Of a DNA stretch of 64,000 nucleotides, positions 45,444 through 53,911 are shown piece by piece (the stretch's first letter is position 1; each line of letters begins with the position of its first letter). The stretch is from CAVZTX01 sp963778375 (GTDB lineage: Bacteria; Chloroflexota; Ktedonobacteria; Ktedonobacterales; Ktedonobacteraceae): NCBI GenBank assembly GCA_963778375.1, contig CAVZTX010000013.1, positions 113,740 through 177,739 of the forward strand, written 5' to 3'. Below the pieces are notes generated by a model. That model saw only the letters and a program-made list of their open reading frames with translations. It searched no databases and had not been told where the DNA came from. The translations under genes were made by a program, and so were the position numbers.

Positions 45444-48410
45444 TCACGTTATTTTATCCTGCCGATCTCGCAAAGTGATGCCACGCCACATCCTGTTTTT
45501 GTTGGTACGAAACGGTGTACATCCAATCGATTTCAAAAGTTGCCCAAACGCTTTTTGTGTCTGTATTGGGAAACGTACACCGTTTTCCTGTGTCCAACGT
45601 TGATACGCTTTCCACAATTCACTCGCCAAGCTTAATGCTTCCGGATGAAGTTCACAACAAGCGGCAAGAAAGGATTTCAGCGGATTCGCATCCTCTCGCG
45701 TATATGCCGATTTCTTTCCCTCTGGCTGCTCAGATTCCAGAGTATGTTTGCGAATGGCCAATGCTTGCTGCACTAATAGCTCCGCTTCCTGATATTTACC
45801 CTCGGCCCTATATATTTTTGCTAGAGTCGTGAGGCTATCAGCAATAGAGAGATGCTCCGGCTCCAGTACGGATTGCCGGATAGCGAGAGCTTGCTTGCAG
45901 AAAGCTTCAGCATCCGCTAATTTCCCTTGAGCCAGGTAGATGTCTGCCAGGCTATCAAAGCTTGAAGCGGTTTTAGCATGCTCCGGCCCCAGTACCTTCT
46001 CCTTGATCGCTAGAGCTTGCCTGGCCAGTGGTTCAGCCAATTCATATTTTCCTTGCTCTGTATAGAGCGCCGCTAAGTAGGTAAGGCTTCCAGCGGTATA
46101 AGCGTGCCCTGGTCCTAGCGCTTCCTCATATATTGTCAGTGCTCTCTGAAAGAATAATTCGGCCTGCTCATACTTGCCTTGTGCCTGGTACACGAGAGCC
46201 AGGGTCGTAAGGCTCTGAGAAACGTCTGGATGTTCCGGCCCTAGCACCTTTTCTTTGATCACCAGAGCCCGTCGGCTTAGCTCTTCGGCTCTATTGTACT
46301 TCCCTTGATCCAGGTAGAATGCAGCAAGATTGTCGAAACTGGTGGCAGTATTAGGATGAAGCACACCAAGACTCTTCTCAAAAATCGCACTTGCACGAAT
46401 AAATAGTGGTTCAGCCAGATCATATTTCCCTTCAAAATGGTAGAAGCCAGCCAGATTGCTGAGGCTAATGGCGGTATCAGGATGATCTGCATCTAATACC
46501 TTCTCCCGAATCTCCAGCACGCGTTTTTCGAGCGCCTCTGCCTGCTCAAATTTTCCTTGATCCGCATAGAGCACGGCCAGGTCGTTGAGACATGTCACAG
46601 TATCAAGATGTTCCGCTCCTAACTTCATTTCTCTAATCCTGAACGCTTGCTGATAAAGCAATTCGGCTTGCTTGTATTTTCCTTGCGCCTGATAAAGCAC
46701 TGCTAGATTGTAGAGAATGGTGGCAGTATCAGGATGTTCCGATCCTAAAATCTTTTCTCGCATCTCACGAGCACGTTGATAAAATGCCTCGGCTTGTTCG
46801 TGCTTCCCTTGTGCGTGAGAAAGCTGCCCCAGGTGATTGAGGCAGGTAGCAGTATCAGGATGTTCATAGCCTGCAACCTTTTCACTGATCTTGAGAGCGC
46901 CATGAAGAAATGGATCGGCTTCAGCATACCTGCCACGTTCGTATAAGTACGATCCTGCGAGATCAAGTAACTGTGCTGCTTCTGGAAACTCAAATTGGTA
47001 CTCTGTAATCAGTTCCAGGCAGACCTGCGCGTGCGAGAGTAGTCGTTCATATTGTGACCATGTCGCTACTTGAAGCTCAGGGAATGCCCGATTGGTTGCC
47101 AGAACCACGCGTTTCGCCCACAAACGCCTTGTCTCTATATCCAATGCACTTTTCACGACAGCCTGTACCAGGCGATGAATAGTGAGGATTTTAGTGTGGA
47201 CATCCCGCCGTATCAACGAGAGTTTGCGCAGTTCCCGTATGCAGGCATTCAGTGCAGACCGGCTACTTGCAATCGCCCCCAGATCACAATCAGGTTCCGA
47301 TGCACCAGCGATGATGATCTCCTCAGGAATTGCATCTGGATGAAGAAAAGCACACAATTGCAAGAGATGCATGGCTTTAGGATTGGCCTGTTGCACTTTT
47401 TCAAAGGAAAGTAAGAGTGTTGAGACAGCCCCTTCAGGATGATCAAATGCAAGGGAACTATGCTCATTCAGCAAAGCGATGCCCTGATCCTTATAAAGTT
47501 CCAGGTATTCGTTGATACTGCATTCCGTCTCCTCAATGTAGGCACCTGCCTGATCGAGTGCAAGTGGCAGACCCTGCATAAGTTTCGAGAGTTCCTTTGC
47601 GCTTGCATAATCACTCTCCGGAACCGAGTTGAAAGATGCCTGTTCATCAATGAGTTTGGCACGTCGTAGAAGAAAGTAGGCTCCCTCCTCTAGTCCCATT
47701 ACGTCTATATCGATACCATGCGAGACGGTTCCGGTAAACTGCATACGGGTTGTCAGTAATATGTGTCCTTTCCCTCTCAAAGGAATGAAATCACTGATGA
47801 ATTGCATATCTTCTACGTTATCAAGAATTAAGAGCCAGCGCGTGAGTGCTTCAAGCCAGCGCTTCACGGCTTCAGCGGCACGCTGCTGATCTTTGGTATC
47901 ACTTTCGGTAAGACGTAACAACTTCGCGATTGCCGCAAAATCCGAGGTAAGTGCTTCCTGCGATTCCGCCCTTGCCCAAAGAACGGACTGGTACAGATGC
48001 CCATATCGATAAGCATATTCGATGGCTACCTGCGTCTTGCCAATTCCACCCAGTCCACGAATTGCATGAATCTGAGTGAGCGCTGCGCTTCCTTCTTTCA
48101 TAAGGCTACTATGCAGTTGGCTGAGTGTATCGTTGCGCCCTGTAAAAAATGGGTTACGACGATAGGGAACATTCCAGAAAGGAATGTCACCTTTCTTGAC
48201 CAAGCCGAGTTCTCTGGGGCTGCATTCAAAGAGCGTGCGGAGGGCTTGCCGGTAATGAGTATGTGGTAATATCCCTTCTCTCTCCCATCTTTTCACCATA
48301 TTCAGCTCCGTTACATTAATACGCTCACCTACATATGCACGCGACCAACCTCGTTGTTCTCGTGCATATTCCAGCAACTCATTGCGTTTGTTAATGCCAG
48401 GCTCTACCAC
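45444..48410 (-). CDS. STAND NTPase: HTH, NB-ARC, ten TPRs and a primase-like C-terminal domain
   Basis: A 988-residue signal-transduction ATPase. Residues 8-70 form an XRE-like helix-turn-helix. NB-ARC follows with Walker A GLGGIGKT (119-126), Walker B LLILD (193-197) and the LLTTR sensor. The winged-helix region leads to about ten 42-residue kinesin-light-chain-type TPRs (GKYEQAELFYQRAL-like), roughly residues 495-880. The last ~75 residues (FLAACCELHPEAL...AYQRWTQENG...FGQLLKSIGC...WRGITL) resemble the C-terminal winged domain of P4/D5-type primases. STAND proteins switch on ligand sensing and oligomerise; immune and developmental roles are known. The small ORF at 48712 is divergent. Function here is inferred. 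Confidence 0.85.
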   Translation of the reverse strand: MVEPGINKRNELLEYAREQRGWSRAYVGERINVTELNMVKRWEREGILPHTHYRQALRTLFECSPRELGLVKKGDIPFWNVPYRRNPFFTGRNDTLSQLHSSLMKEGSAALTQIHAIRGLGGIGKTQVAIEYAYRYGHLYQSVLWARAESQEALTSDFAAIAKLLRLTESDTKDQQRAAEAVKRWLEALTRWLLILDNVEDMQFISDFIPLRGKGHILLTTRMQFTGTVSHGIDIDVMGLEEGAYFLLRRAKLIDEQASFNSVPESDYASAKELSKLMQGLPLALDQAGAYIEETECSINEYLELYKDQGIALLNEHSSLAFDHPEGAVSTLLLSFEKVQQANPKAMHLLQLCAFLHPDAIPEEIIIAGASEPDCDLGAIASSRSALNACIRELRKLSLIRRDVHTKILTIHRLVQAVVKSALDIETRRLWAKRVVLATNRAFPELQVATWSQYERLLSHAQVCLELITEYQFEFPEAAQLLDLAGSYLYERGRYAEADPFLHGALKISEKVAGYEHPDTATCLNHLGQLSHAQGKHEQAEAFYQRAREMREKILGSEHPDTATILYNLAVLYQAQGKYKQAELLYQQAFRIREMKLGAEHLDTVTCLNDLAVLYADQGKFEQAEALEKRVLEIREKVLDADHPDTAISLSNLAGFYHFEGKYDLAEPLFIRASAIFEKSLGVLHPNTATSFDNLAAFYLDQGKYNRAEELSRRALVIKEKVLGPEHPDVSQSLTTLALVYQAQGKYEQAELFFQRALTIYEEALGPGHAYTAGSLTYLAALYTEQGKYELAEPLARQALAIKEKVLGPEHAKTASSFDSLADIYLAQGKLADAEAFCKQALAIRQSVLEPEHLSIADSLTTLAKIYRAEGKYQEAELLVQQALAIRKHTLESEQPEGKKSAYTREDANPLKSFLAACCELHPEALSLASELWKAYQRWTQENGVRFPIQTQKAFGQLLKSIGCTPFRTNKNRMWRGITLRDRQDKIT

Positions 48411-48626
48411 GGAGGGCTTCCTTCTCCATTGTTTGTGTTTTCTGGGAACAATGGCTCAACTTCGTAGCTCATTAGAAGCGCAAGTTCGATAGTAGTGTAT
48501 CAAGTGCATCTTCATACTAGAAAAGACGCAAGAGCTTGCCGAAAAATAAATTGAACGTGCTGCATATCTGCCCCCCAAAAGACCTTGGCTGATCCAACCT
48601 ATCCCACTAAGCTGTCTCTTATGAAA

Positions 48627-48673
48627 CCTGGTAAAGTTCTCGCTCGAAAATGCTTTCCGGGACTTTTACCAGG
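48627..48673 (+). repeat. Inverted repeat in the leader before the small ORF
   Basis: CCTGGTAAA (48627-48635) and TTTACCAGG (48665-48673) are perfect nine-base arms around a 29-base loop. It lies in the 300-nt gap between the STAND gene and the divergent small ORF, otherwise without a feature. It could be a leader hairpin or an operator. Confidence 0.4.
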
Positions 48674-48711
48674 GTGTGAAAGAGTAATTATCAAAGGCAA
48701 AGGAATGCAAC

Positions 48712-48966
48712 ATGTTTACTCGCACAAAGATTGTCTCAACGGCACCTCGATGTATTGGTGTGTATCTCTTTGATGATGATCCGCCGCCTGCTGACGATGA
48801 ATCGATGGATCTCAAGCACACAACTTCTTCCTCGAATGGTACTTCTGGCGACAGAGGGGGAAAGAAAATAATATCATCCGATACATCGTCCGAAGTTGCC
48901 TCCCCAAATTCCCGCTCGACAAAACTTGCGCGTGGTGATAGTAAGAAGAATAATCAGAAGAGATGA
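48712..48966 (+). CDS. Small hydrophilic protein, unknown
   Basis: An 84-residue ORF from ATG 48712, with AAAGGA upstream. It starts with a short hydrophobic/Cys-containing stretch (MFTRTKIVSTAPRCIGVYLF), then an acidic PPPADDE segment, then a Ser/Thr/Lys-rich tail ending in basic residues. No family recognised; it is probably disordered. It is divergent from the STAND gene by 300 nt, so it could be its partner, a secreted peptide or a chance frame. Confidence 0.35.
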   Translation: MFTRTKIVSTAPRCIGVYLFDDDPPPADDESMDLKHTTSSSNGTSGDRGGKKIISSDTSSEVASPNSRSTKLARGDSKKNNQKR

Positions 48967-48972
48967 GGAAAC

Positions 48973-49005
48973 AAAAAGGGTGCTCTATGAACACATAGAG
49001 CGCCC
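48973..49005 (-). terminator. Rho-independent terminator of the MBL-fold gene
   Basis: A 12-bp stem with a four-base AACA loop (arms 48978-48989 and 48994-49005) followed, on the minus strand, by TTTTT. It stands 21 bases after the stop of the leftward metallo-hydrolase gene. The small ORF on the other strand ends at 48966 and may use the same stem. Confidence 0.8.
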
Positions 49006-49025
49006 GTACAGAATATGACGGTACG

Positions 49026-49961
49026 TTACAGTCGTTCTGGATGGTTCTTCCGCCAGTAGCGCATATACCCCTGAACGGTCATCGGATAATTCGTCGCGAT
49101 CTCATAGCGCTCAAGAGCATGGGGATCGTTTGCCGCTTTTAATAGCTCAGGTTTCATTTGTTCGATCAGCATGGAGATAATCTCCGCCTCATGCTTCCCT
49201 TCCCGCATCGCTTTGAGTACGAAATCACCCCAGGAGTAGAGCTTTTCTTCCAGCCGTCCGAAGTGCTGAGGGATGTTTTTCACCGCGCCAAAATGCGCAA
49301 TGTAGAGCACATCGGGCCGCAAGCTTTTAACCAGCTTGATACTGCTCAACCATGCTTCAAGATCGAGGTCGGGTGGAGGTGTGGGTGGGCGCACATAATC
49401 CACCCCTGGCAAGCGTACCCCGGCCACGTCTCCCGCGAACAATTCGCCTGAGTGCACATCAAAAAATGCCACGTGATGCACTGCATGCCCCGGAGTGTAG
49501 TGAACCTCTAGACGACGCCCCGCAATCTTAAGGATATCACCGCCTTCGATAATTTGGATGCGTTCTTCTGGAACCGGTTCGATATCTCCCCACAGCAGCT
49601 TCATGCGCTCTCTGTAGATACGCGTCGCGCTCGCCACTACCCGCGATGGGTCAATCAAGTGAGGCGCGCCTTTGCTATGCGCAAAGACGCGTGCACCCGG
49701 CATCTGGCGAACCAGCGAGCCAGCCGAACCCGCGTGATCCAGGTGGACGTGCGTAGCAATAATGTGCGTCACATCCTCTGGATCGAAACCTACTTCTGTA
49801 ATCGACGCCAGCAGCGGCTCTAGCATGCTTTCTGGGCCAGGGTCGATAATGGCCAGATCGTCAGCTCCCGCGAGTAAGTAGGAACCGATAATCTCGTGTT
49901 CTCCCAGGAACGGCAGCGAGATCTGCCACAGACCGGAGCTGAGTTGAGTTACCGTAGACAA
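49026..49961 (-). CDS. MBL-fold metallo-hydrolase
   Basis: A 311-residue metallo-beta-lactamase-fold hydrolase. The zinc motif HVHLDH is at residues 71-76, with further ligands in HYTPGHAVHH and YIAHFG. A C-terminal ~80-residue helical part is present, as in glyoxalase II-like and lactonase members. It starts with TTG at 49961 behind GAGGGAG. It is followed by a strong terminator and preceded by the proline-pathway dehydrogenase with a 12-nt gap, so the pair is an operon. Substrate undetermined. Confidence 0.88.
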   Translation of the reverse strand: MSTVTQLSSGLWQISLPFLGEHEIIGSYLLAGADDLAIIDPGPESMLEPLLASITEVGFDPEDVTHIIATHVHLDHAGSAGSLVRQMPGARVFAHSKGAPHLIDPSRVVASATRIYRERMKLLWGDIEPVPEERIQIIEGGDILKIAGRRLEVHYTPGHAVHHVAFFDVHSGELFAGDVAGVRLPGVDYVRPPTPPPDLDLEAWLSSIKLVKSLRPDVLYIAHFGAVKNIPQHFGRLEEKLYSWGDFVLKAMREGKHEAEIISMLIEQMKPELLKAANDPHALERYEIATNYPMTVQGYMRYWRKNHPERL

Positions 49962-49973
49962 GCAGAACTCCCT

Positions 49974-51551
49974 CTATTTCTTGGTCGAGATAGCCTTCGC
50001 TTGCGTAAACAGCAGCAGGTAATCGCTACCACCCGCTTTGGAGTCAGTCCCTGACATATTGAATCCACCGAAAGGGTGCACGCCTACCAGTGCTCCAGTG
50101 CATTTGCGGTTGAAGTACAGGTTGCCGACATGGTACTCTTCCTTAGCTCGCTCAATACGTTCAGGGTCCTTAGAGTAGAGTGAACCCGTCAGTCCGTACT
50201 CCGTATCGTTGGCGATATGCAGCGCGTCGTCAAAGTCTTTCGCCTTAATCACTGCTAGCACCGGCCCAAAAATCTCCTCCTGGGCAATACGTGCATGTGG
50301 GTCTACATCGGCAAACACGGTTGGCTCGATAAAATAGCCAGGGCCATGATGACCACCACCTACCATAAGGCGACCTTCGTTCTTGCCTACCTCGATATAG
50401 TTGGTAATCTTCTTCATAGCGTTCTCATCAACGACCGGTCCCATGTAGGTATCTGGCTGTGTGACATCGCCCAATGACAGCTTTTTAGCATTCTCGGTCA
50501 CCTTCTGTAGCACCTGGTCGTAGACCGACTCAACGATAATCGCCCGTGAACCGGCCGAGCATTTCTGTCCCTGGAAACCAAAGGCAGAGGCAACAATGCC
50601 ATCCGCGGCCGCATCAAGGTCGGCAGTTTCATCCACAACCACCGCGTCTTTACCACCCATTTCCAGAATAGTGCGTTTGATCCACCTCTGCCCCTTCTGT
50701 GGCTTGGCAGCCAGTTGATTAATGCGCAGGCCCACATCGCGTGAACCCGTAAATGCGATAAAACGTACCTGGGGATGCTCGATTAGCGTATCTCCAATTG
50801 TTGAGCCTGATCCCGTCAGGAAATTCACAACGCCAGCAGGCAATCCAACCTCTTCCAATATGCGTATGAATTGCCAGGCAATCATCGGAGAGGTGCTGGC
50901 AGGTTTGAGTACAACAGTATTGCCAGTCACAAACGAGGCGCTCGTCATGCCGACCATGATCGCGCCTGGGAAGTTCCACGGCGGAATCACAGCCCCGACA
51001 CCCAGAGGAACATAGACAAGTTCGTTATCTTCACCCTCGATCTTCACAAGCGTGTGCTCGCCCGCCAGCCGAACCATCTCATGTGCATAGTATTCCATAA
51101 AATCGATGGCTTCGGCTGTATCGCCATCGGCCTCGGGCCAGCTTTTGCCAACTTCATAAATCATCCAGGCGTTATAGTAAAAGCGCCGCTGCTTCAGCAA
51201 ATCAGCAGCGGCAAAGAGGTAGCCAGCCCTCTCTTCGGCCGGAACGCGTTTCCAGCTTTCAAAAGCTGTTGCGGCCGCCTGCAGCGCCTCATTTACCTGC
51301 TCGACCGTCGCCTTCGCAAAATAGCCGATCACCTGGTCGGGATTTGATGGATTAACCGAGGCAAATGTAGCCTGGTCTGTTATCTTCTTGCCGCCAATAA
51401 TTAATGGATACGTCTGCCCCAATTCGCTCTTCACCTGCTCCAGCGCTTCAGCTTGGGCGCGACGATTTTCTTCTTTCGTGAAATCAGTTAAAGGTTCATT
51501 CTTAAACGGCGTCTGTGCGCGTGACGCCACACTTTCTAACATTTTAGCCAT
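49974..51551 (-). CDS. pruA: L-glutamate gamma-semialdehyde (delta-1-pyrroline-5-carboxylate) dehydrogenase
   Basis: About 525 residues from ATG 51551, which follows AAAGGAG. An ALDH of the PruA/RocA family that oxidises glutamate semialdehyde to glutamate in proline and arginine breakdown. The catalytic Glu is in LEMGGKDAVVVD and the Cys in GQKCSAGSRAI. The N-terminus (FKNEPLTDFTKEENRRAQAEALEQVKSELGQTYPLIIGGKKI) and the C-terminal GGFNMSGTDSKAGG tract are typical of the family. No proline dehydrogenase is in the window. Confidence 0.93.
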   Translation of the reverse strand: MAKMLESVASRAQTPFKNEPLTDFTKEENRRAQAEALEQVKSELGQTYPLIIGGKKITDQATFASVNPSNPDQVIGYFAKATVEQVNEALQAAATAFESWKRVPAEERAGYLFAAADLLKQRRFYYNAWMIYEVGKSWPEADGDTAEAIDFMEYYAHEMVRLAGEHTLVKIEGEDNELVYVPLGVGAVIPPWNFPGAIMVGMTSASFVTGNTVVLKPASTSPMIAWQFIRILEEVGLPAGVVNFLTGSGSTIGDTLIEHPQVRFIAFTGSRDVGLRINQLAAKPQKGQRWIKRTILEMGGKDAVVVDETADLDAAADGIVASAFGFQGQKCSAGSRAIIVESVYDQVLQKVTENAKKLSLGDVTQPDTYMGPVVDENAMKKITNYIEVGKNEGRLMVGGGHHGPGYFIEPTVFADVDPHARIAQEEIFGPVLAVIKAKDFDDALHIANDTEYGLTGSLYSKDPERIERAKEEYHVGNLYFNRKCTGALVGVHPFGGFNMSGTDSKAGGSDYLLLFTQAKAISTKK

Positions 51552-51758
51552 GAATACAACACTCCTTTGTGCCAAATGCGTGTATGCGGGACAAATATTT
51601 CCTTCATTGTATCTCATAGGGAATGGAGAGCGATAGGTCAGCAGTATGGGGCTTGAGTCCTTGTGCTTTGCTATGTATCCCTTTACTTGTGGATAAGCGT
51701 AGTACCTGTGTGAGTTCGTGCTTTATGCCTGAGATACATATGATAAAGAACGGACCCT

Positions 51759-51920
51759 ATGAAATCATCTCAACTAGGAATAATCGGCTTAATCATTGGA
51801 TTAACACTTCTTTCGGGAATTGCAGATGCGCAAGGTTTTATTCATGCATCAACTACCTGGGTCAATGGAAAAATCGTTTGGAAAGAAGGCCTACAAGCTC
51901 TGCTTGGATTCCTAATTTGA
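51759..51920 (+). CDS. Small membrane protein, unknown
   Basis: A 53-residue ORF starting at ATG 51759, too short for ordinary gene calling. Residues 6-24 form one hydrophobic helix (LGIIGLIIGLTLLSGIADA), followed by a short polar segment with aromatic residues (STTWVNGKIVWKEGLQALLGFLI). It has no strong ribosome site. It lies between the proline-pathway gene and the large membrane protein, both leftward. No family recognised. Confidence 0.4.
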   Translation: MKSSQLGIIGLIIGLTLLSGIADAQGFIHASTTWVNGKIVWKEGLQALLGFLI

Positions 51921-51966
51921 ATGCCATCAGGAAGACAGACAAGACGCAGGCCACTTCCTGGTTCTG

Positions 51967-53814
51967 CTACGAAGAACTATCCTGCTCCCCAGGATCAGTA
52001 CTCTGTATCTCGCTCTGCAATGCTGAAGCCTCCTTTTGCAAAGAACTAATAATCAGGCTCGGTAAGAAACCGAAGATAGCCGCGAAAATAACCCCTTGTA
52101 CATTATTGGAAAGGTTGTATATCTGGTCGAGCGAAGGATAATTCGGAATACTTCGCTCACCCTGAGGTATGATAGAGGGTTGCGTCGAGCTAGCGCCCGG
52201 AGCAGCAGTAGCTACAACAGCTGTTTGAGCGCCTGTTGATAGAGCAGTAGTATTTGATGGTCCTGGTGTCAGTGCAAAGAGGGTAATCGAAAGCATCGTA
52301 GCCAGTCCAACCCCAATCAGCGAGGCGAGGCCGGAGAAAACTGGCGTTACAAGGATACGCGCTAAAGTTAGCCCATAATCGTCGCTGGAAGAACTCTTGT
52401 TATTTGACGATGAGTCAGAGCGTGAACTACCCCTTTGTCCAGCCGTTTTGCCACGGGCTTGAGATGACTGGCTTGATTTGGCCGACGTACTATGAGCTTG
52501 AGATGAGCTACCAGTTTTAGCAGATGTACCTTGAGCCTGAGATTGACTTTTAGCTTGAGCTGGTTTGCTACTAACACTAAATCTAGGTGCGAGACGCACA
52601 AACATCCCCACGGTAGCACCGACGAAATAGAAAGCAAGGGCAGCGATAAGCGATTGTGGCGCAGCATTGCCGATGATAGCAATAGCGAACAAGATATAGA
52701 CAAAGATCGAAGTGACAAACGCCGTACCCATAAGCCGGTTGCGCGATTGTATCAATCCGATCCAGCGATTGGTAATATAGCTGTTGATGGCAATACGCAC
52801 TTGACGCAGGTTGGCCCGCGCCTGCTCTTCCGTCTGTCGCGGCTGTGCGGGCGGAGAGACTGCACTCTTAATGATTGAGAAGAGCGCCGGTCCAAAGCTT
52901 TTAGGTATATCCGCGTCATCCAATGGTAATGTAGATGAAGTAAAGGTTGCCTTGATCAGGTCGAGGAATGCCTGCCCTAGAAGCTGTTGCTCTTTACCAT
53001 CTGGCGCTGCTTGTAGTGTACCAGCATGACTATGAGCCGTATGTTGCGTACTTGAATGAGCCGCTTGTTGTGCAGCGTTCCCATCAGCCTTTTTCGACTT
53101 TTTGTTTTTGTCGTGCTTATCAAGAGTCGCCTTGGCCTCATTGATAACATCTATCCAGTGCTGGCTATTGGGTATGGTCGAGCCTTGCAGCCGCAGCAGA
53201 TCATAGTCGGCTTCATACTGTACCGTCTCGATGGGGAGTAACGTTATCATCTCTTCATCCGCAGTTTGCAGCCGACTCCAGATACCGACATAGCCGCTAG
53301 ACAGTATCCATTGCATCCCATTTTTGTGCAGGATGTTCTCTATGCTCTCGTCTTCATTCTCACCATACAAGGCATCATAGCCTCTCGCAAGTGCACCAGC
53401 ATTGCCATTTGCCTGCTCAGTCTCGGCGACTTGTCTGGTATTAACAGGTTGAACAGCGCCGCTCGCTTCATCAACTTCGATAACTTCAACAACCTCGTCA
53501 GACTCATCCGCCTTAGGAAGTTCAATGGTATCATAGTTAATTTCCAACCGCCTCAATTCCTGCATAATAGCATTGTAGCTGAGTCGATTTGCATATTGGG
53601 CGCTCGTGGCACCTCGAAAGAAGAAGGCAGCGATCAACCAGATGACAACAGTCGCGCCCAGGCCAATCAGCAATGTTGCCAGATTAAGCCAGCCGGGAGC
53701 ATTAAATTGTTGTCCCAGGATAATATACAGAGCAACCGTAATAAGCGTAGCAAGCACAGGAACCGGCAGTACGATTGCCACAAGGACGCAAGCGGGTTTA
53801 TAAGTGTGTTTCAT
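51967..53814 (-). CDS. Multi-pass membrane protein with Ser/Gln-rich linker, unknown
   Basis: About 615 residues from ATG 53814, preceded by GGGAGA. Two hydrophobic helices lie near the N-terminus (residues ~8-65), a long soluble segment with acidic and Lys-rich stretches follows, then two helices near 365-420 (AFVTSIFVYILFAIAIIG, LIAALAFYFVGATVGMFV). A ~65-residue Ser/Gln/Ala low-complexity linker precedes two more C-terminal helices (SGLASLIGVGLATMLSITLFAL and VIFAAIFGFLPSLIISSLQ). No known domain recognised. It stands beside a sensor-like membrane protein on the same strand. Confidence 0.6.
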   Translation of the reverse strand: MKHTYKPACVLVAIVLPVPVLATLITVALYIILGQQFNAPGWLNLATLLIGLGATVVIWLIAAFFFRGATSAQYANRLSYNAIMQELRRLEINYDTIELPKADESDEVVEVIEVDEASGAVQPVNTRQVAETEQANGNAGALARGYDALYGENEDESIENILHKNGMQWILSSGYVGIWSRLQTADEEMITLLPIETVQYEADYDLLRLQGSTIPNSQHWIDVINEAKATLDKHDKNKKSKKADGNAAQQAAHSSTQHTAHSHAGTLQAAPDGKEQQLLGQAFLDLIKATFTSSTLPLDDADIPKSFGPALFSIIKSAVSPPAQPRQTEEQARANLRQVRIAINSYITNRWIGLIQSRNRLMGTAFVTSIFVYILFAIAIIGNAAPQSLIAALAFYFVGATVGMFVRLAPRFSVSSKPAQAKSQSQAQGTSAKTGSSSQAHSTSAKSSQSSQARGKTAGQRGSSRSDSSSNNKSSSSDDYGLTLARILVTPVFSGLASLIGVGLATMLSITLFALTPGPSNTTALSTGAQTAVVATAAPGASSTQPSIIPQGERSIPNYPSLDQIYNLSNNVQGVIFAAIFGFLPSLIISSLQKEASALQSEIQSTDPGEQDSSS

Positions 53815-53911
53815 GCTGTCTCCCGAGGCAAGAGACTCTACCATTTACTATTCGATGGCTATGATTATACCATTGTAATCAAGTATAAATACATGAATTG
53901 TTTAGGAATAG

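Noticed and set aside
45444..48410. Kinesin light chain homologue
   Set aside because: The 42-residue repeats are KLC-type TPRs, but NB-ARC and HTH domains place it in the STAND class.
51623..52141. 172-codon plus-strand frame near the proline dehydrogenase start
   Set aside because: Cys/Asn-rich composition without a family match, and it overlaps the end of the leftward membrane gene; the 53-codon ORF in another frame is a better candidate.
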